Positions 43,885 to 52,448 of a stretch of DNA of 64,000 nt are shown here, piece by piece. The number at the start of each line of letters is the position of its first letter. The first letter of the stretch is position 1. Under the pieces are notes generated by a model, which did no database searches, was not told where the DNA came from, and saw only the letters and a program-made list of their open reading frames with translations. A program made the position numbers and the translations under genes. The stretch is from Anabaena sp. WA102 (GTDB lineage: Bacteria; Cyanobacteriota; Cyanobacteriia; Cyanobacteriales; Nostocaceae), in contig NZ_CP011456.1 of assembly GCF_001277295.1 (NCBI RefSeq), forward strand, positions 5,336,001 through 5,400,000, in the 5' to 3' direction.

Positions 43885-45897
43885 ATGCTGGCTATTTTCA
43901 GAAATTTCCGAGATGAATGTGTCTCTGGCGCGTCAAAAGCGATCGCTGCGCTGGCAAAAGGCAACGCATCCCTTGCAGCAAGTATCGCCAATTGGTGGTC
44001 AGAATTCACCCTTCAGACCAAACTCCTAGCCGTCGCCACCCTCATGGTTTCCTTAGTCATGAGTGGTTTAACCTTCTGGGCTATAAACACAATTCAGCAA
44101 GATGCACGTCTCAATGATACCCGCTTTGGTCGAGATCTAGGATTACTCCTGGGGGCAAATGTAGCCCCTTTCATTGCCGATCACAATTTAACTGAAGTTG
44201 CCCAATTTTCTCAACGTTTTTTCAGTGCCACTTCTAGCGTGCGTTATATGTTATACGCCGATGAAACTGGGCAAATCTTTTTTGGTCTTCCTTTTTGGGA
44301 ACCAGAGGTAGAAAACTCCCTCACTATTAAGCGCCATATCCAACTACCAGAAGATTATCCTGGCAATGAAGACCAGCCAATGGTTAGGCAGCATAACACC
44401 CCCGATGGCGCAGTTACAGATGTATTTGTGCCTTTAATAGTAGATAAAAAATACTTAGGTGTGTTAGCAGTTGGTATTAACCCTAATCAAACCGCAGTCA
44501 TATCCACTAATTTCACCCGTGATGTTACCATTGCCGTTTTTATCACAATTTGGGTCATGGTAATTTTAGCAGGAGTAATTAATGCTTTAACTATTACTAA
44601 ACCTATTAAAGAATTACTAGTAGGTGTTAAACAAATTGCGGCTGGAAATTTTAAACAACGGATAGATATACCTCTAGGTGGTGAACTAGGAGAACTAATT
44701 TTCAGCTTTAATGAAATGGCAGAACGGCTAGAACGTTATGAAGAACAAAATATTGAAGAATTAACTGCCGAAAAAGCTAAATTAGAAACCTTAGTCTCCA
44801 CCATTGCTGATGGTGCAGTCTTGATTGATAATAATATGCAAGTAATATTAGTCAATCCCACCGCCAGACGGATTTTTGCTTGGGAAGGAGTGGATGTTGT
44901 TGGTAGTAATATACTGCATCAATTACCCCATAGTGTCCAAATGGAAATATCCCGGACTTTGTATGAAATGGCAGCCGGTGAATGTGAAAGTGCCGAATTT
45001 CGTATCCTCCTAAAACAACCAACTCAACGCACAATTCGCATTGTTTTAACCACAGTTCTCAACCTGCAACGAGAAAGTATTAAAGGCATAGCTATCACCG
45101 TTCAAGATATTAGCCGGGAAGTAGAACTAAATGAAGCAAAAAGCCAATTTATCAGCAACATTTCCCACGAATTACGCACACCTTTATTTAACATTAAAAC
45201 CTATATTGAAACCCTGCATGATTATGGTGAAGATTTAGGAATTGATGAACGCAAAGAATTTCTACAAACAGTTAATAATGAAACTGATAGACTCACCCGT
45301 TTAGTTAATGACGTTTTAGATTTATCAAAACTTGAATCAGGTCGAAATTACACTTTTGATAAAGTAGATTTACCACAAGCAATAGAACAGACATTACGTA
45401 CCTATCAGCTTAATGCCAAAGATAAAGGCATTGAAATATACCAAGAACTTAATCCTGATTTACCTTTTGTTCTCGGCAATTATGATTTATTGCTGCAAGT
45501 ATTTGGCAACTTAATTGGTAATTCTCTTAAATTTACTCTAGCCGGTGGTAAGGTAGTTATTCGTGCCTATCAACTAGATGCTAATTCTTATTCTCAGCAT
45601 CATGCTGGTAAAGTGAGAATTGAAATTAGTGATACAGGAATTGGTATCGCACCAGAAGATCAACAAGCAATTTTCGACCGATTCTTTCGTGTAGAAAATA
45701 GAGTTCATACTCTAGAAGGAACAGGTTTAGGTTTATCAATTGTTAGAAACATTATGGACAGGCATCATAGTCAAGTAAATTTGGTGAGTGAAGTTGGTAT
45801 CGGTACTACTTTTTGGTTTGATTTAGAAATATTTGAGGAAGAGATTTTATCAACTGTGGAAACTATGCCAGAAACCTTAGAATTAAACCAAGTTTAA
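43885..45897 (+). CDS. nblS: NblS/DspA (Hik33) sensor histidine kinase
   Basis: 670 aa. Two membrane helices (VATLMVSLVMSGLTFWAI and a second near 220) flank a periplasmic loop; then HAMP (ITKPIKELLVGVKQIAAGNF), PAS (about 310-410), HisKA with the phospho-His in FISNISHELRTPLF and HATPase with N, G1 and G2 boxes (NLIGNSLKF, SDTGIGIAPED, EGTGLGLSIV). The N-terminal block WWSEFTLQTKLLAV with LNDTRFGRDLGLLLGANVAP is the NblS pattern. NblS controls responses to high light and nutrient stress, including phycobilisome breakdown. Confidence 0.88.
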   Translation: MLAIFRNFRDECVSGASKAIAALAKGNASLAASIANWWSEFTLQTKLLAVATLMVSLVMSGLTFWAINTIQQDARLNDTRFGRDLGLLLGANVAPFIADHNLTEVAQFSQRFFSATSSVRYMLYADETGQIFFGLPFWEPEVENSLTIKRHIQLPEDYPGNEDQPMVRQHNTPDGAVTDVFVPLIVDKKYLGVLAVGINPNQTAVISTNFTRDVTIAVFITIWVMVILAGVINALTITKPIKELLVGVKQIAAGNFKQRIDIPLGGELGELIFSFNEMAERLERYEEQNIEELTAEKAKLETLVSTIADGAVLIDNNMQVILVNPTARRIFAWEGVDVVGSNILHQLPHSVQMEISRTLYEMAAGECESAEFRILLKQPTQRTIRIVLTTVLNLQRESIKGIAITVQDISREVELNEAKSQFISNISHELRTPLFNIKTYIETLHDYGEDLGIDERKEFLQTVNNETDRLTRLVNDVLDLSKLESGRNYTFDKVDLPQAIEQTLRTYQLNAKDKGIEIYQELNPDLPFVLGNYDLLLQVFGNLIGNSLKFTLAGGKVVIRAYQLDANSYSQHHAGKVRIEISDTGIGIAPEDQQAIFDRFFRVENRVHTLEGTGLGLSIVRNIMDRHHSQVNLVSEVGIGTTFWFDLEIFEEEILSTVETMPETLELNQV

Positions 45898-45920
45898 GGA
45901 GACAGCTAATACCATCAGAA

Positions 45921-46292
45921 TCAAGCATTAAACAAGGTTATTAATAAACAAACTAATAACAAAGCTAGTATTAATAACAGAGTTTGATGGCGTTTTATCC
46001 AATTATTAACCCTGATACTCAAGCTATAACGAGAATTTTGCTTTTGCAATTCTAATGTACTTTCTTCCATATTTTGATAGAGAGGACAATCTTGAGCATA
46101 GGGATATTGGGGAAAATTACAGGTATGATCAAAATGATAACTACAACTGTCGCATAAATAATCATTTCCTTGAGCGTGGTGCAAGGGAATACCAGGATGT
46201 CCGTAAGCTTTCAGCAATAAGCGACATTGAGGACAAGTAATTGCTTGACTATCAATAATTTGATGACAACGAGGACAAGGTATAGTAGCCAA
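45921..46292 (-). CDS. Zinc-ribbon membrane-anchored protein
   Basis: 123 aa, apparently from a TTG at 46292 since no ATG fits before the first zinc ribbon. Cysteine pairs: CPRC, CPQC, CDSC and a later Cys/His set (YHFDHTCNFPQYPYAQDCPL) suggest two zinc-binding modules. One C-terminal membrane helix (TLLLILALLLVCLLITLF) anchors it. Its function is unknown. Convergent with nblS, 23 bp apart. Confidence 0.7.
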   Translation of the reverse strand: MATIPCPRCHQIIDSQAITCPQCRLLLKAYGHPGIPLHHAQGNDYLCDSCSYHFDHTCNFPQYPYAQDCPLYQNMEESTLELQKQNSRYSLSIRVNNWIKRHQTLLLILALLLVCLLITLFNA

Positions 46293-46392
46293 AACAGAAA
46301 AAGGATAGATAAGTAAACATCTTAATTTTACCTATTATCTGGACTAATAGAGCAGGAGTCAGGAGTCAGGAGTAAAACTGGCTTAGTGTCTA

Positions 46393-46511
46393 AGTAGATT
46401 GGCGTTGGAAATTGTCGTTATGGCAAGGCAAAAGGCAAGAGGCAAGAGTGAAGAAGCTTTGGGCGATTTTACATTTCTTTACACAGTTTGGTTTTATTGT
46501 GTTCACCTACT
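46393..46511. mobile_element. MITE family 1, copy C
   Basis: AGTAGATTGGCGTTGGAAAT to TTGTGTTCACCTACT, TA-flanked (46391-46392, 46512-46513). It is the uninterrupted form of copies A and B and shows what they looked like before nested insertion. Confidence 0.7.
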
Positions 46512-46607
46512 TAGTCAATTTTTCCAAGAAATTGGGAATTTGAGATTTTGTTGTCACTTCAAGACGTATAATTAAATAATGACGGCGTAATTGGAGTTCA
46601 TAAAGTA

Positions 46608-47141
46608 ATGCTTAAAAAAAATCTCTCTAACTTAATACAAGAAGAAACCACAAAATTTACACCCCTACAAGGTGAACCTGTAATTGAAGTTTCGGCTGAA
46701 GCAGTATTGGAAACCCAAGTACCAACAGATAATACTCCTGTTATTCCCATCAATAATCAGTTAGAACTAGAAGCCAGTATTAAAGAATTGCAAAAAACAG
46801 TTTCTACATTAAAACAAAAAGAATCCACTTTAATCAAACAAATTAGCGATTTACAAACAGCTTTTTCAGAAAAAGAAGCATTGGTAGAACGTTTAACGAG
46901 GGAACTTTACGAGACAAAACAAACCGCATTACAATTAGCAGATTCTAACTCTCAGTTGCTAGAAGAAATCAAGGTTTTAAAACAACCTACTCAACCATCT
47001 TATCCACAGATGAGTCAACAAGCTAGTCAAATTTCCAAATCCATCCAATACAAAAAATCTCATAGATCAGTAGAACGACTGCAAGAAAAGCCCAATCAAG
47101 ATAGTGAAGATTTTTCTCAAAATACTTGGTTATATGATTGA
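46608..47141 (+). CDS. Coiled-coil hypothetical protein
   Basis: 177 aa. A long heptad region at about 50-125 (ASIKELQKTVSTLKQKESTL, LQTAFSEKEALVERLTRELY) predicts a coiled coil. The N-terminus is acidic, and the C-terminus basic and Ser/Gln-rich, probably disordered. It has no membrane segment. I do not recognise the family; a scaffold role is possible but not shown. Confidence 0.6.
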   Translation: MLKKNLSNLIQEETTKFTPLQGEPVIEVSAEAVLETQVPTDNTPVIPINNQLELEASIKELQKTVSTLKQKESTLIKQISDLQTAFSEKEALVERLTRELYETKQTALQLADSNSQLLEEIKVLKQPTQPSYPQMSQQASQISKSIQYKKSHRSVERLQEKPNQDSEDFSQNTWLYD

Positions 47142-47224
47142 AGTCAGGATGAATAAGAGGGTGTTTGAAAAGTCATGATTGCTGTATCAAATATTTTACC
47201 CCTCCCTAACCCTCCCCTTTACAA

Positions 47225-47554
47225 CTACGGTGTACACACAAGTCTTAAAATTCCACCTATGACTTGGTTTCGTTATCTAATTTTAGGCTGTGCGATAGCG
47301 AACGCATTGCGTCCCGGAGGGAACTAGCGCGACCTAGGAATCGCTCTGGAAGTCTTTCATTGCCTTCCCATAGCGTTTCCCACAGAGGAGGAATAACGAA
47401 GCGATAGCGAACGCATTGCGTCCCGGAGGGAACTAGCGCGACCTAGGAATCGCAAAAACCACGGGATTATGTGATCACTTGCGCTCGTAATGACAATTTC
47501 AGGGGTCTATAACGCCTGAAACCCTTGCAGATACCACTTGTGTGTACACCGTAG
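47225..47554. mobile_element. 330-bp element with 18-bp perfect terminal repeats
   Basis: CTACGGTGTACACACAAG at 47225-47242 is the reverse complement of 47537-47554. It interrupts a C-rich dispersed repeat shared with 24550-24625. The interior has the 53-bp duplication noted separately and no ORF of substance. Confidence 0.7.
47292..47453 (+). repeat. 53-bp direct repeat
   Basis: 47292-47344 and 47401-47453 are identical (GCGATAGCGAACGCATTGCG onward to CTAGGAATCGC), inside the 330-bp element. Confidence 0.8.
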
Positions 47555-47642
47555 CCTTAAAAAAGGGGGAACTAGAGTCAAAGTCCCCCTTGGAAAGGGG
47601 GATTTAGGGGGATCTCAAGATTGCTAAGGAAGGGGTTTTAAT

Positions 47643-49067
47643 TTAACTCTGTGGTCTGCTGTAGTATTTATGACCTGCCATAGCCATTGCTAAAAATCCC
47701 CACATAATCATCCCTGCAATACTCAGCATCCCGCTATAAATAATTAATTGGGCGCAAGAACTGATACCAATAGCGCGGGCAGCACTAAGAAAACTATCAA
47801 AACGACCTTCTGTATAATTACTAACGGTAATTAGCATTAATACTAACCCACTAATATAGGGTATAGCACCAATCCAACCCAAGGTAAAAAACATATCTAA
47901 AATGCCGCTATCAATAACAATGACTTCTATTTGTCCAGTTTTTTCATTCACTTTCCAGATATTTCCAAAGCCGTTACCGACAACATTAGAAAGAGCTAAA
48001 TTCAGGTTTCTGTCATAAGTTGCGGATCTATCTCTAAAACTACCATCTTGTTCGAGATTGGAAAAACTTTCAAATCGAGTGGTAATAACTTTAGAAAGCG
48101 GTTCGATAGTCACCAAGGGAATAACGCAGATTGACATTACTAAAATTATGGTAATTAATCGCATTTGAATTTTGGGTTTTACTGAACCAAAAATCATAAT
48201 TATTCCTAATAACCAGCCGCCCCAACTTGTCCGCACTTGGGAAAGTAAGAATGATAAATAACCCACAGCAGAAGCGGGGAAAATTAACGGACCAGTGCTG
48301 GTAAATAATAATAGTAAACCAGCTTGCATGACAGTTCCGAATGGACCAGGTGAGTGTAATGTACTCCAAACGCGCATTCCAAAAGGAATTGGGTGTCCAG
48401 CACTGGTAAACATTTTCGATTGGATTAGCCAATATCTATCCCATTCAGGAGCGACAACAAATTGATAGACACCGTAAGCTCCCAGGATGAGTACACACCA
48501 AATAAATGTTCTTTGCAGGTGCTGACGATAACTGGGATAATCTCGCCAATTAGAAAATAAATGAAAAGCAAAAATTATGGGACTTAACCAATCTAAAAAA
48601 CTCCGAACTACAGGGAGTGGTTGATTGTAAATTAAACCTATTAAACATCCATAACAAACTCCTATGGCTGCTAAAAGAAATGGCAGTCCCCCTTGACGAA
48701 GACTGCTAGGTAGATGTTTTGAAAAGGTGAATATGGTCAGGAATACGACTAAATAAGGTGCAATTAACATTTGTCGGGTGGGGTCCCAGCCAATTTTATA
48801 GTCAACTAAACGAGTGATTAAGGGGGTGAGAAACCATATCCACCAGGTGAAGCCGATATAGTGGATGGGATGCCGTAAGTATAAAAACGCCGCTACTAGA
48901 AAAGCAGTGGCGGGAAAAACGAGGCGTAAACTACCCGTACTGGTAAAGTAGCAAGCTGTGATCAGGAGGATAAAAGCAAGAATGATAATCCAACTTTGGG
49001 CTGATCGATCTTGGGGAGAAAATTGTTCTTTTAAAACTGTATTGAAAAGTGTTGGTTTGGAAATCAT
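47643..49067 (-). CDS. O-antigen polymerase/ligase-like membrane protein
   Basis: 474 aa with about twelve membrane helices and one long non-membrane loop (about 320-395, FESFSNLEQDGSFRDRSATY), the layout of Wzy polymerases and O-antigen ligases. The loop's RSATYDRN resembles the conserved ligase/polymerase segment. In the HEP island of Anabaena a polymerase-like gene occupies the same relative place. It would join polysaccharide repeat units outside the membrane. It is the last gene of the minus-strand cluster. Confidence 0.75.
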   Translation of the reverse strand: MISKPTLFNTVLKEQFSPQDRSAQSWIIILAFILLITACYFTSTGSLRLVFPATAFLVAAFLYLRHPIHYIGFTWWIWFLTPLITRLVDYKIGWDPTRQMLIAPYLVVFLTIFTFSKHLPSSLRQGGLPFLLAAIGVCYGCLIGLIYNQPLPVVRSFLDWLSPIIFAFHLFSNWRDYPSYRQHLQRTFIWCVLILGAYGVYQFVVAPEWDRYWLIQSKMFTSAGHPIPFGMRVWSTLHSPGPFGTVMQAGLLLLFTSTGPLIFPASAVGYLSFLLSQVRTSWGGWLLGIIMIFGSVKPKIQMRLITIILVMSICVIPLVTIEPLSKVITTRFESFSNLEQDGSFRDRSATYDRNLNLALSNVVGNGFGNIWKVNEKTGQIEVIVIDSGILDMFFTLGWIGAIPYISGLVLMLITVSNYTEGRFDSFLSAARAIGISSCAQLIIYSGMLSIAGMIMWGFLAMAMAGHKYYSRPQS

Positions 49068-49107
49068 TTTGATCTGAATATTCTATAAAAAGTTTAGTTA
49101 GGAGATA

Positions 49108-49138
49108 GATCCCCGACTTCTTGAAGAAGTCGGGGATC
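49108..49138. terminator. 31-bp hairpin, copy 3 of 3
   Basis: GATCCCCGACTTCT-TGA-AGAAGTCGGGGATC, with identical stems to copies 1 and 2 and a different loop (TGA instead of CAA). It lies in the 91-bp gap between two minus-strand polysaccharide genes. Confidence 0.5.
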
Positions 49139-49158
49139 TCGGTTGTCGGTTGGGGTAA

Positions 49159-50103
49159 TTAATAACTAAGATGGTGATTTCCTATTTTTCTATATTTTTG
49201 ATATCCTAACCATCTTCCTCGTAAGGATGCTCGCAATTTTTTACTGGCGATTTCTTTTTGTTGGGGAAATAGTCTCAGCCATTGACATATTCCTAAACTT
49301 TCTCTTGTACCAACTAAAATTGACCAGGATAAAAATATAATTTGACGCAGGGGGGAAAGATGTTCTAATAAAATTAAGGTTTCGTTGTGGACTAGGTTAA
49401 TTAATGCGGTGTCGTTAAAGTTGTGGCGTTGATCTTCGTCAAATCGTTGGGCGGGATAGTGATCTACTCCAATGCTGGGATCATAAATTATTTTCCATCC
49501 AGTACGTTTGAGGGTGAGGGCAAAGGACATTTCAAAATGTACTTGTGCGCCTGTTCCTTGCATTCTGTCATCAAATCGCAGTTTACCGATCGCTTGGGTA
49601 CGAAAGCTCATATTCACACCTTTGAGAACATCAACTTCACGGGGTGCGCCTATTCCTAAGTGGTGGTTGCCAATGACGCGCCCCCACCATTGCAATTTAC
49701 CAACTATGGGACGAGAACCATTTTCGAGTTTGTCTCCTTGATACACCCAATCACGACCACCAACGCCACCAACGGCATAATTAACGCTAAAGTGAGTATT
49801 AATTTTTGCTAACCAATCCGGGTGGGGGGCGGCATCATCATCGGTGATGGAAAGAATGTCTCCCTGTACTTGTGCCAGTCCGGCGTTGAGGGCGGAGACG
49901 ACTCCCGGCTGAGTGACGGTGACAATCTGTAAGGGGAGGAGGTGGGGCGGAAATTGTTGGAGAAATTGCTGAGTTTCTGTGTCTGTATCTCTGACAACAA
50001 CGATCGCCTGATCAACTGATTTAGTTTGCTGTTGCAGTGCTTTCAGACAGCGGGCTAGGTCTTGAGGACGGCGATAGGTGGGAATGAGAACTGTGTTTCT
50101 CAT
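49159..50103 (-). CDS. GT2-family glycosyltransferase
   Basis: 314 aa. GT-A fold: VLIPTYRRPQDLARCLKALQ at the start, DILSITDDDAAPHPDWLAKI with the DDD metal site, and GAPREVDVLKGVNMSFR downstream. It would add a sugar during assembly of the envelope polysaccharide. The start overlaps the end of the upstream GT4 gene by 83 bp, unusually long, so either the GT4 C-terminus or this start is mis-evolved; both reading frames look genuine. Confidence 0.8.
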   Translation of the reverse strand: MRNTVLIPTYRRPQDLARCLKALQQQTKSVDQAIVVVRDTDTETQQFLQQFPPHLLPLQIVTVTQPGVVSALNAGLAQVQGDILSITDDDAAPHPDWLAKINTHFSVNYAVGGVGGRDWVYQGDKLENGSRPIVGKLQWWGRVIGNHHLGIGAPREVDVLKGVNMSFRTQAIGKLRFDDRMQGTGAQVHFEMSFALTLKRTGWKIIYDPSIGVDHYPAQRFDEDQRHNFNDTALINLVHNETLILLEHLSPLRQIIFLSWSILVGTRESLGICQWLRLFPQQKEIASKKLRASLRGRWLGYQKYRKIGNHHLSY

Positions 50104-51223
50104 GGGTGATTAACTCCTCAAATATATTTAGATAGGTTTGTGCCATTGTTGACCAGCTATGTTGTTCGGCAATAGTCCGGGCAACTTTACCCATTTTTTG
50201 ACGCAGTGAGCGATCGCTATTTAACAACCCAAGCGCATCGGCTAAAGCATTAACGTCATCACAATCGTCTAAAACGATGCCACAGTCGGGATTAACTAAA
50301 TCAGCCGCACCAGTAGTAGTGGCGGTAATCACGGGCAAACCTGAAGCCATCGCTTCAATCACTACAAGTCCAAAAGGTTCATAACGGGATGGAAATACAA
50401 ATAAATCTGATGCCCGTTGAATTTGGGGCATATCACGGCGATAACCTAAAAAATGCACTCTTTTACTAATATTTAATGCCTTTGCCATTGCCGGATAAGG
50501 GCTATCTTGAGTACCACCGACAACTGCTAAATGTAATTCAGGAACTTTTACTAAGGCATGAAGTACAGTATCTAAGTTCTTACGAGAAATGCGAATATCA
50601 CCTGCAAATAATGCCAAATTAACATTCTCAGGCAATCCCAATTCCGTCCGAGAACTGACACCAGGAGCAAATTCTTGTAAGTCTACACCATTAACAACAA
50701 CCCGAATTTGTGAACGAGGTACATCAATATTTACTAATTCTTGGGCAACTTTTTCTGAGACAGCAATAATAATTTTAGATTTCCGAAAAGCTTGTTTTTC
50801 CCAATAAGCATTAGCCGCAGTAAATAACCATTGATATAACCCGTACAAATCTTTACGTTTATGGGAAATATGCACAGGCGATTTCAACCAAGAACCATGT
50901 ACAAAATGCACGGCATTCACATCACTTGCCCCCATAGTAATCGCGCCATTGACCTTAATCAAATCTAAATTGGCTCTATTTTTACGCAACCAATCGGCAC
51001 TTTCTTGAGCAAAGATGAAATTGCGAATAAATTCCGTAGGATACCCTTCTACTGGAATATAAATACAATTAACAGCACTATTTTCTGCTAACTCTGGGGC
51101 AATTTCACTAGCTAATAATGTCAGATCATGACCACGACGAATGGCTTCTTGAACTACTTCATAATTAACTCTACCTTGACCATCACCTTTTCTGATTTTG
51201 TGGGTAACAATACAAATTTTCAC
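50021..51223 (-). CDS. GT4-family glycosyltransferase
   Basis: 400 aa from the GTG at 51223 (AGAGG nine bases upstream; MKICIVTHKIRKGDGQGRVN). Earlier in-frame starts lie in a MITE. Donor-site motifs: ALFAGDIRISRKNLDTVLHA and FVFPSRYEPFGLVVIEAMAS with the E-x7-E pattern. The last 30 residues (HEKHSSHSHLSPSSRPSPLS) are low-complexity and lie within the next gene's coding region, so the ancestral stop may have been lost. It is a polysaccharide-cluster enzyme. Confidence 0.8.
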   Translation of the reverse strand: MKICIVTHKIRKGDGQGRVNYEVVQEAIRRGHDLTLLASEIAPELAENSAVNCIYIPVEGYPTEFIRNFIFAQESADWLRKNRANLDLIKVNGAITMGASDVNAVHFVHGSWLKSPVHISHKRKDLYGLYQWLFTAANAYWEKQAFRKSKIIIAVSEKVAQELVNIDVPRSQIRVVVNGVDLQEFAPGVSSRTELGLPENVNLALFAGDIRISRKNLDTVLHALVKVPELHLAVVGGTQDSPYPAMAKALNISKRVHFLGYRRDMPQIQRASDLFVFPSRYEPFGLVVIEAMASGLPVITATTTGAADLVNPDCGIVLDDCDDVNALADALGLLNSDRSLRQKMGKVARTIAEQHSWSTMAQTYLNIFEELITHEKHSSHSHLSPSSRPSPLSESTATAN

Positions 51224-51268
51224 TGATAACCTCTTGTGATTTACAAAAAAAAGGGAACAGGGAATAGA

Positions 51269-51382
51269 GGCGTTGCTGATTAAGGGTATGAATTTTAGTC
51301 TCACGCAAAGGCGCAAAGACGCACTGAGGTTTGAGTTTTAAAGATTCAATTTGGGAATTTCATACCTCGATTCAGCAACGCC
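51269..51382. mobile_element. 114-bp MITE with GGCGTTGCTGA ends
   Basis: GGCGTTGCTGATTAAGGGTA at the left and TACCTCGATTCAGCAACGCC at the right are inverted repeats with few mismatches (about 24 bp). A short CGCAAAGGCGCAAAG core lies inside. It sits just upstream of the GT4 start, so it may carry promoter sequence. Confidence 0.65.
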
Positions 51383-51415
51383 AGTTTTTTCTGTTCCTTG
51401 TTCCCTCTGAATAAA

Positions 51416-52402
51416 TTAGGAAATTTTCCAAATTTTATTCGTTAGATTGGTAGGAATAAAACTAATAATTAAAGCCACTAAAGTTCGTAAATTGAATTTT
51501 TGTTCACTTAAAGTTTGCCAGAAATAACGGCGGGCATCTGTAATTTTTTGATCTCGTAATAAGCCAATTCCTAAAGTTGTATTAGCTTCTAGCCATTTGG
51601 TTTTAAAGTAGGACTTAAATTCCTCTAACCGTTGATCTTCCATAAAAGTTTGATAACAGAATATCTCACTTTTACCTTTACGGATTTTTGCTTGAACATT
51701 GCGACTACCACTGAGCATAGTATCAGTTTGTTCATGCTCTCGATATTGGGTTAATTTTTCGGGAACATAGTAAACTCCATAGCCAGAAATACAACAAAGA
51801 TATGTTAAATATAAATCCCACATTCCGTCAACCTCTGAAGGAATATTATCCCAATTAAGCACTCCATTTCTAATTACACAAGCAGCCGCAGTGGGAATAC
51901 TTTTATCAATTAAGCCAATTTGAGTAAAATTTTTATGAACTCCGGGAGTGATTTGATCACGTTTATAACTGCGGGTATTGTTTTCAGTGGCAGCTACATT
52001 AATTTTACTATCACCATCTATAATATATTGGTCACAAAATGCCAAAATTAAATCGGGATTTGCTTCTAAATTGGGGACAAGTTTAGATAAAAAATCCTCA
52101 TTCCATATATCATCATCATGGAGACTAGCCACATATTTACCTGTAGCAATTTTAAAACCATGAAACTGGTTAGCTAACATCCCAATATTTTGCTCATGTC
52201 GCCAAAATTTGATCCGTGAGTCTTGAAATGATTCAATTAGTGCTTGAGGATTTTCAGAACTACAATTATCAGAAACAATAATTTCTAGATTTTGATAAGT
52301 TTGGTTAACAGCACTATTAATGGCTTGTTTCAGGTATTCTGGGCGATTATAGGTGGGGATAATGACGCTCACCAAAGGTTCGGAGGAGTTAATATTTAAC
52401 AT
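51416..52402 (-). CDS. GT2-family glycosyltransferase
   Basis: 328 aa. SVIIPTYNRPEYLKQAINSA starts the GT-A fold; the metal site is in GKYVASLHDDDIWNEDFLSK. The C-terminus is charged and ends with a hydrophobic patch that could touch the membrane (LVALIISFIPTNLTN). It lies between hepA and the GT4 gene, all on the same strand, in the order of the Anabaena HEP island. Confidence 0.82.
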   Translation of the reverse strand: MLNINSSEPLVSVIIPTYNRPEYLKQAINSAVNQTYQNLEIIVSDNCSSENPQALIESFQDSRIKFWRHEQNIGMLANQFHGFKIATGKYVASLHDDDIWNEDFLSKLVPNLEANPDLILAFCDQYIIDGDSKINVAATENNTRSYKRDQITPGVHKNFTQIGLIDKSIPTAAACVIRNGVLNWDNIPSEVDGMWDLYLTYLCCISGYGVYYVPEKLTQYREHEQTDTMLSGSRNVQAKIRKGKSEIFCYQTFMEDQRLEEFKSYFKTKWLEANTTLGIGLLRDQKITDARRYFWQTLSEQKFNLRTLVALIISFIPTNLTNKIWKIS

Positions 52403-52448
52403 TGATTGGAGGATGAGAAAATAAACTATGGGAAAATTGAATTATTGT

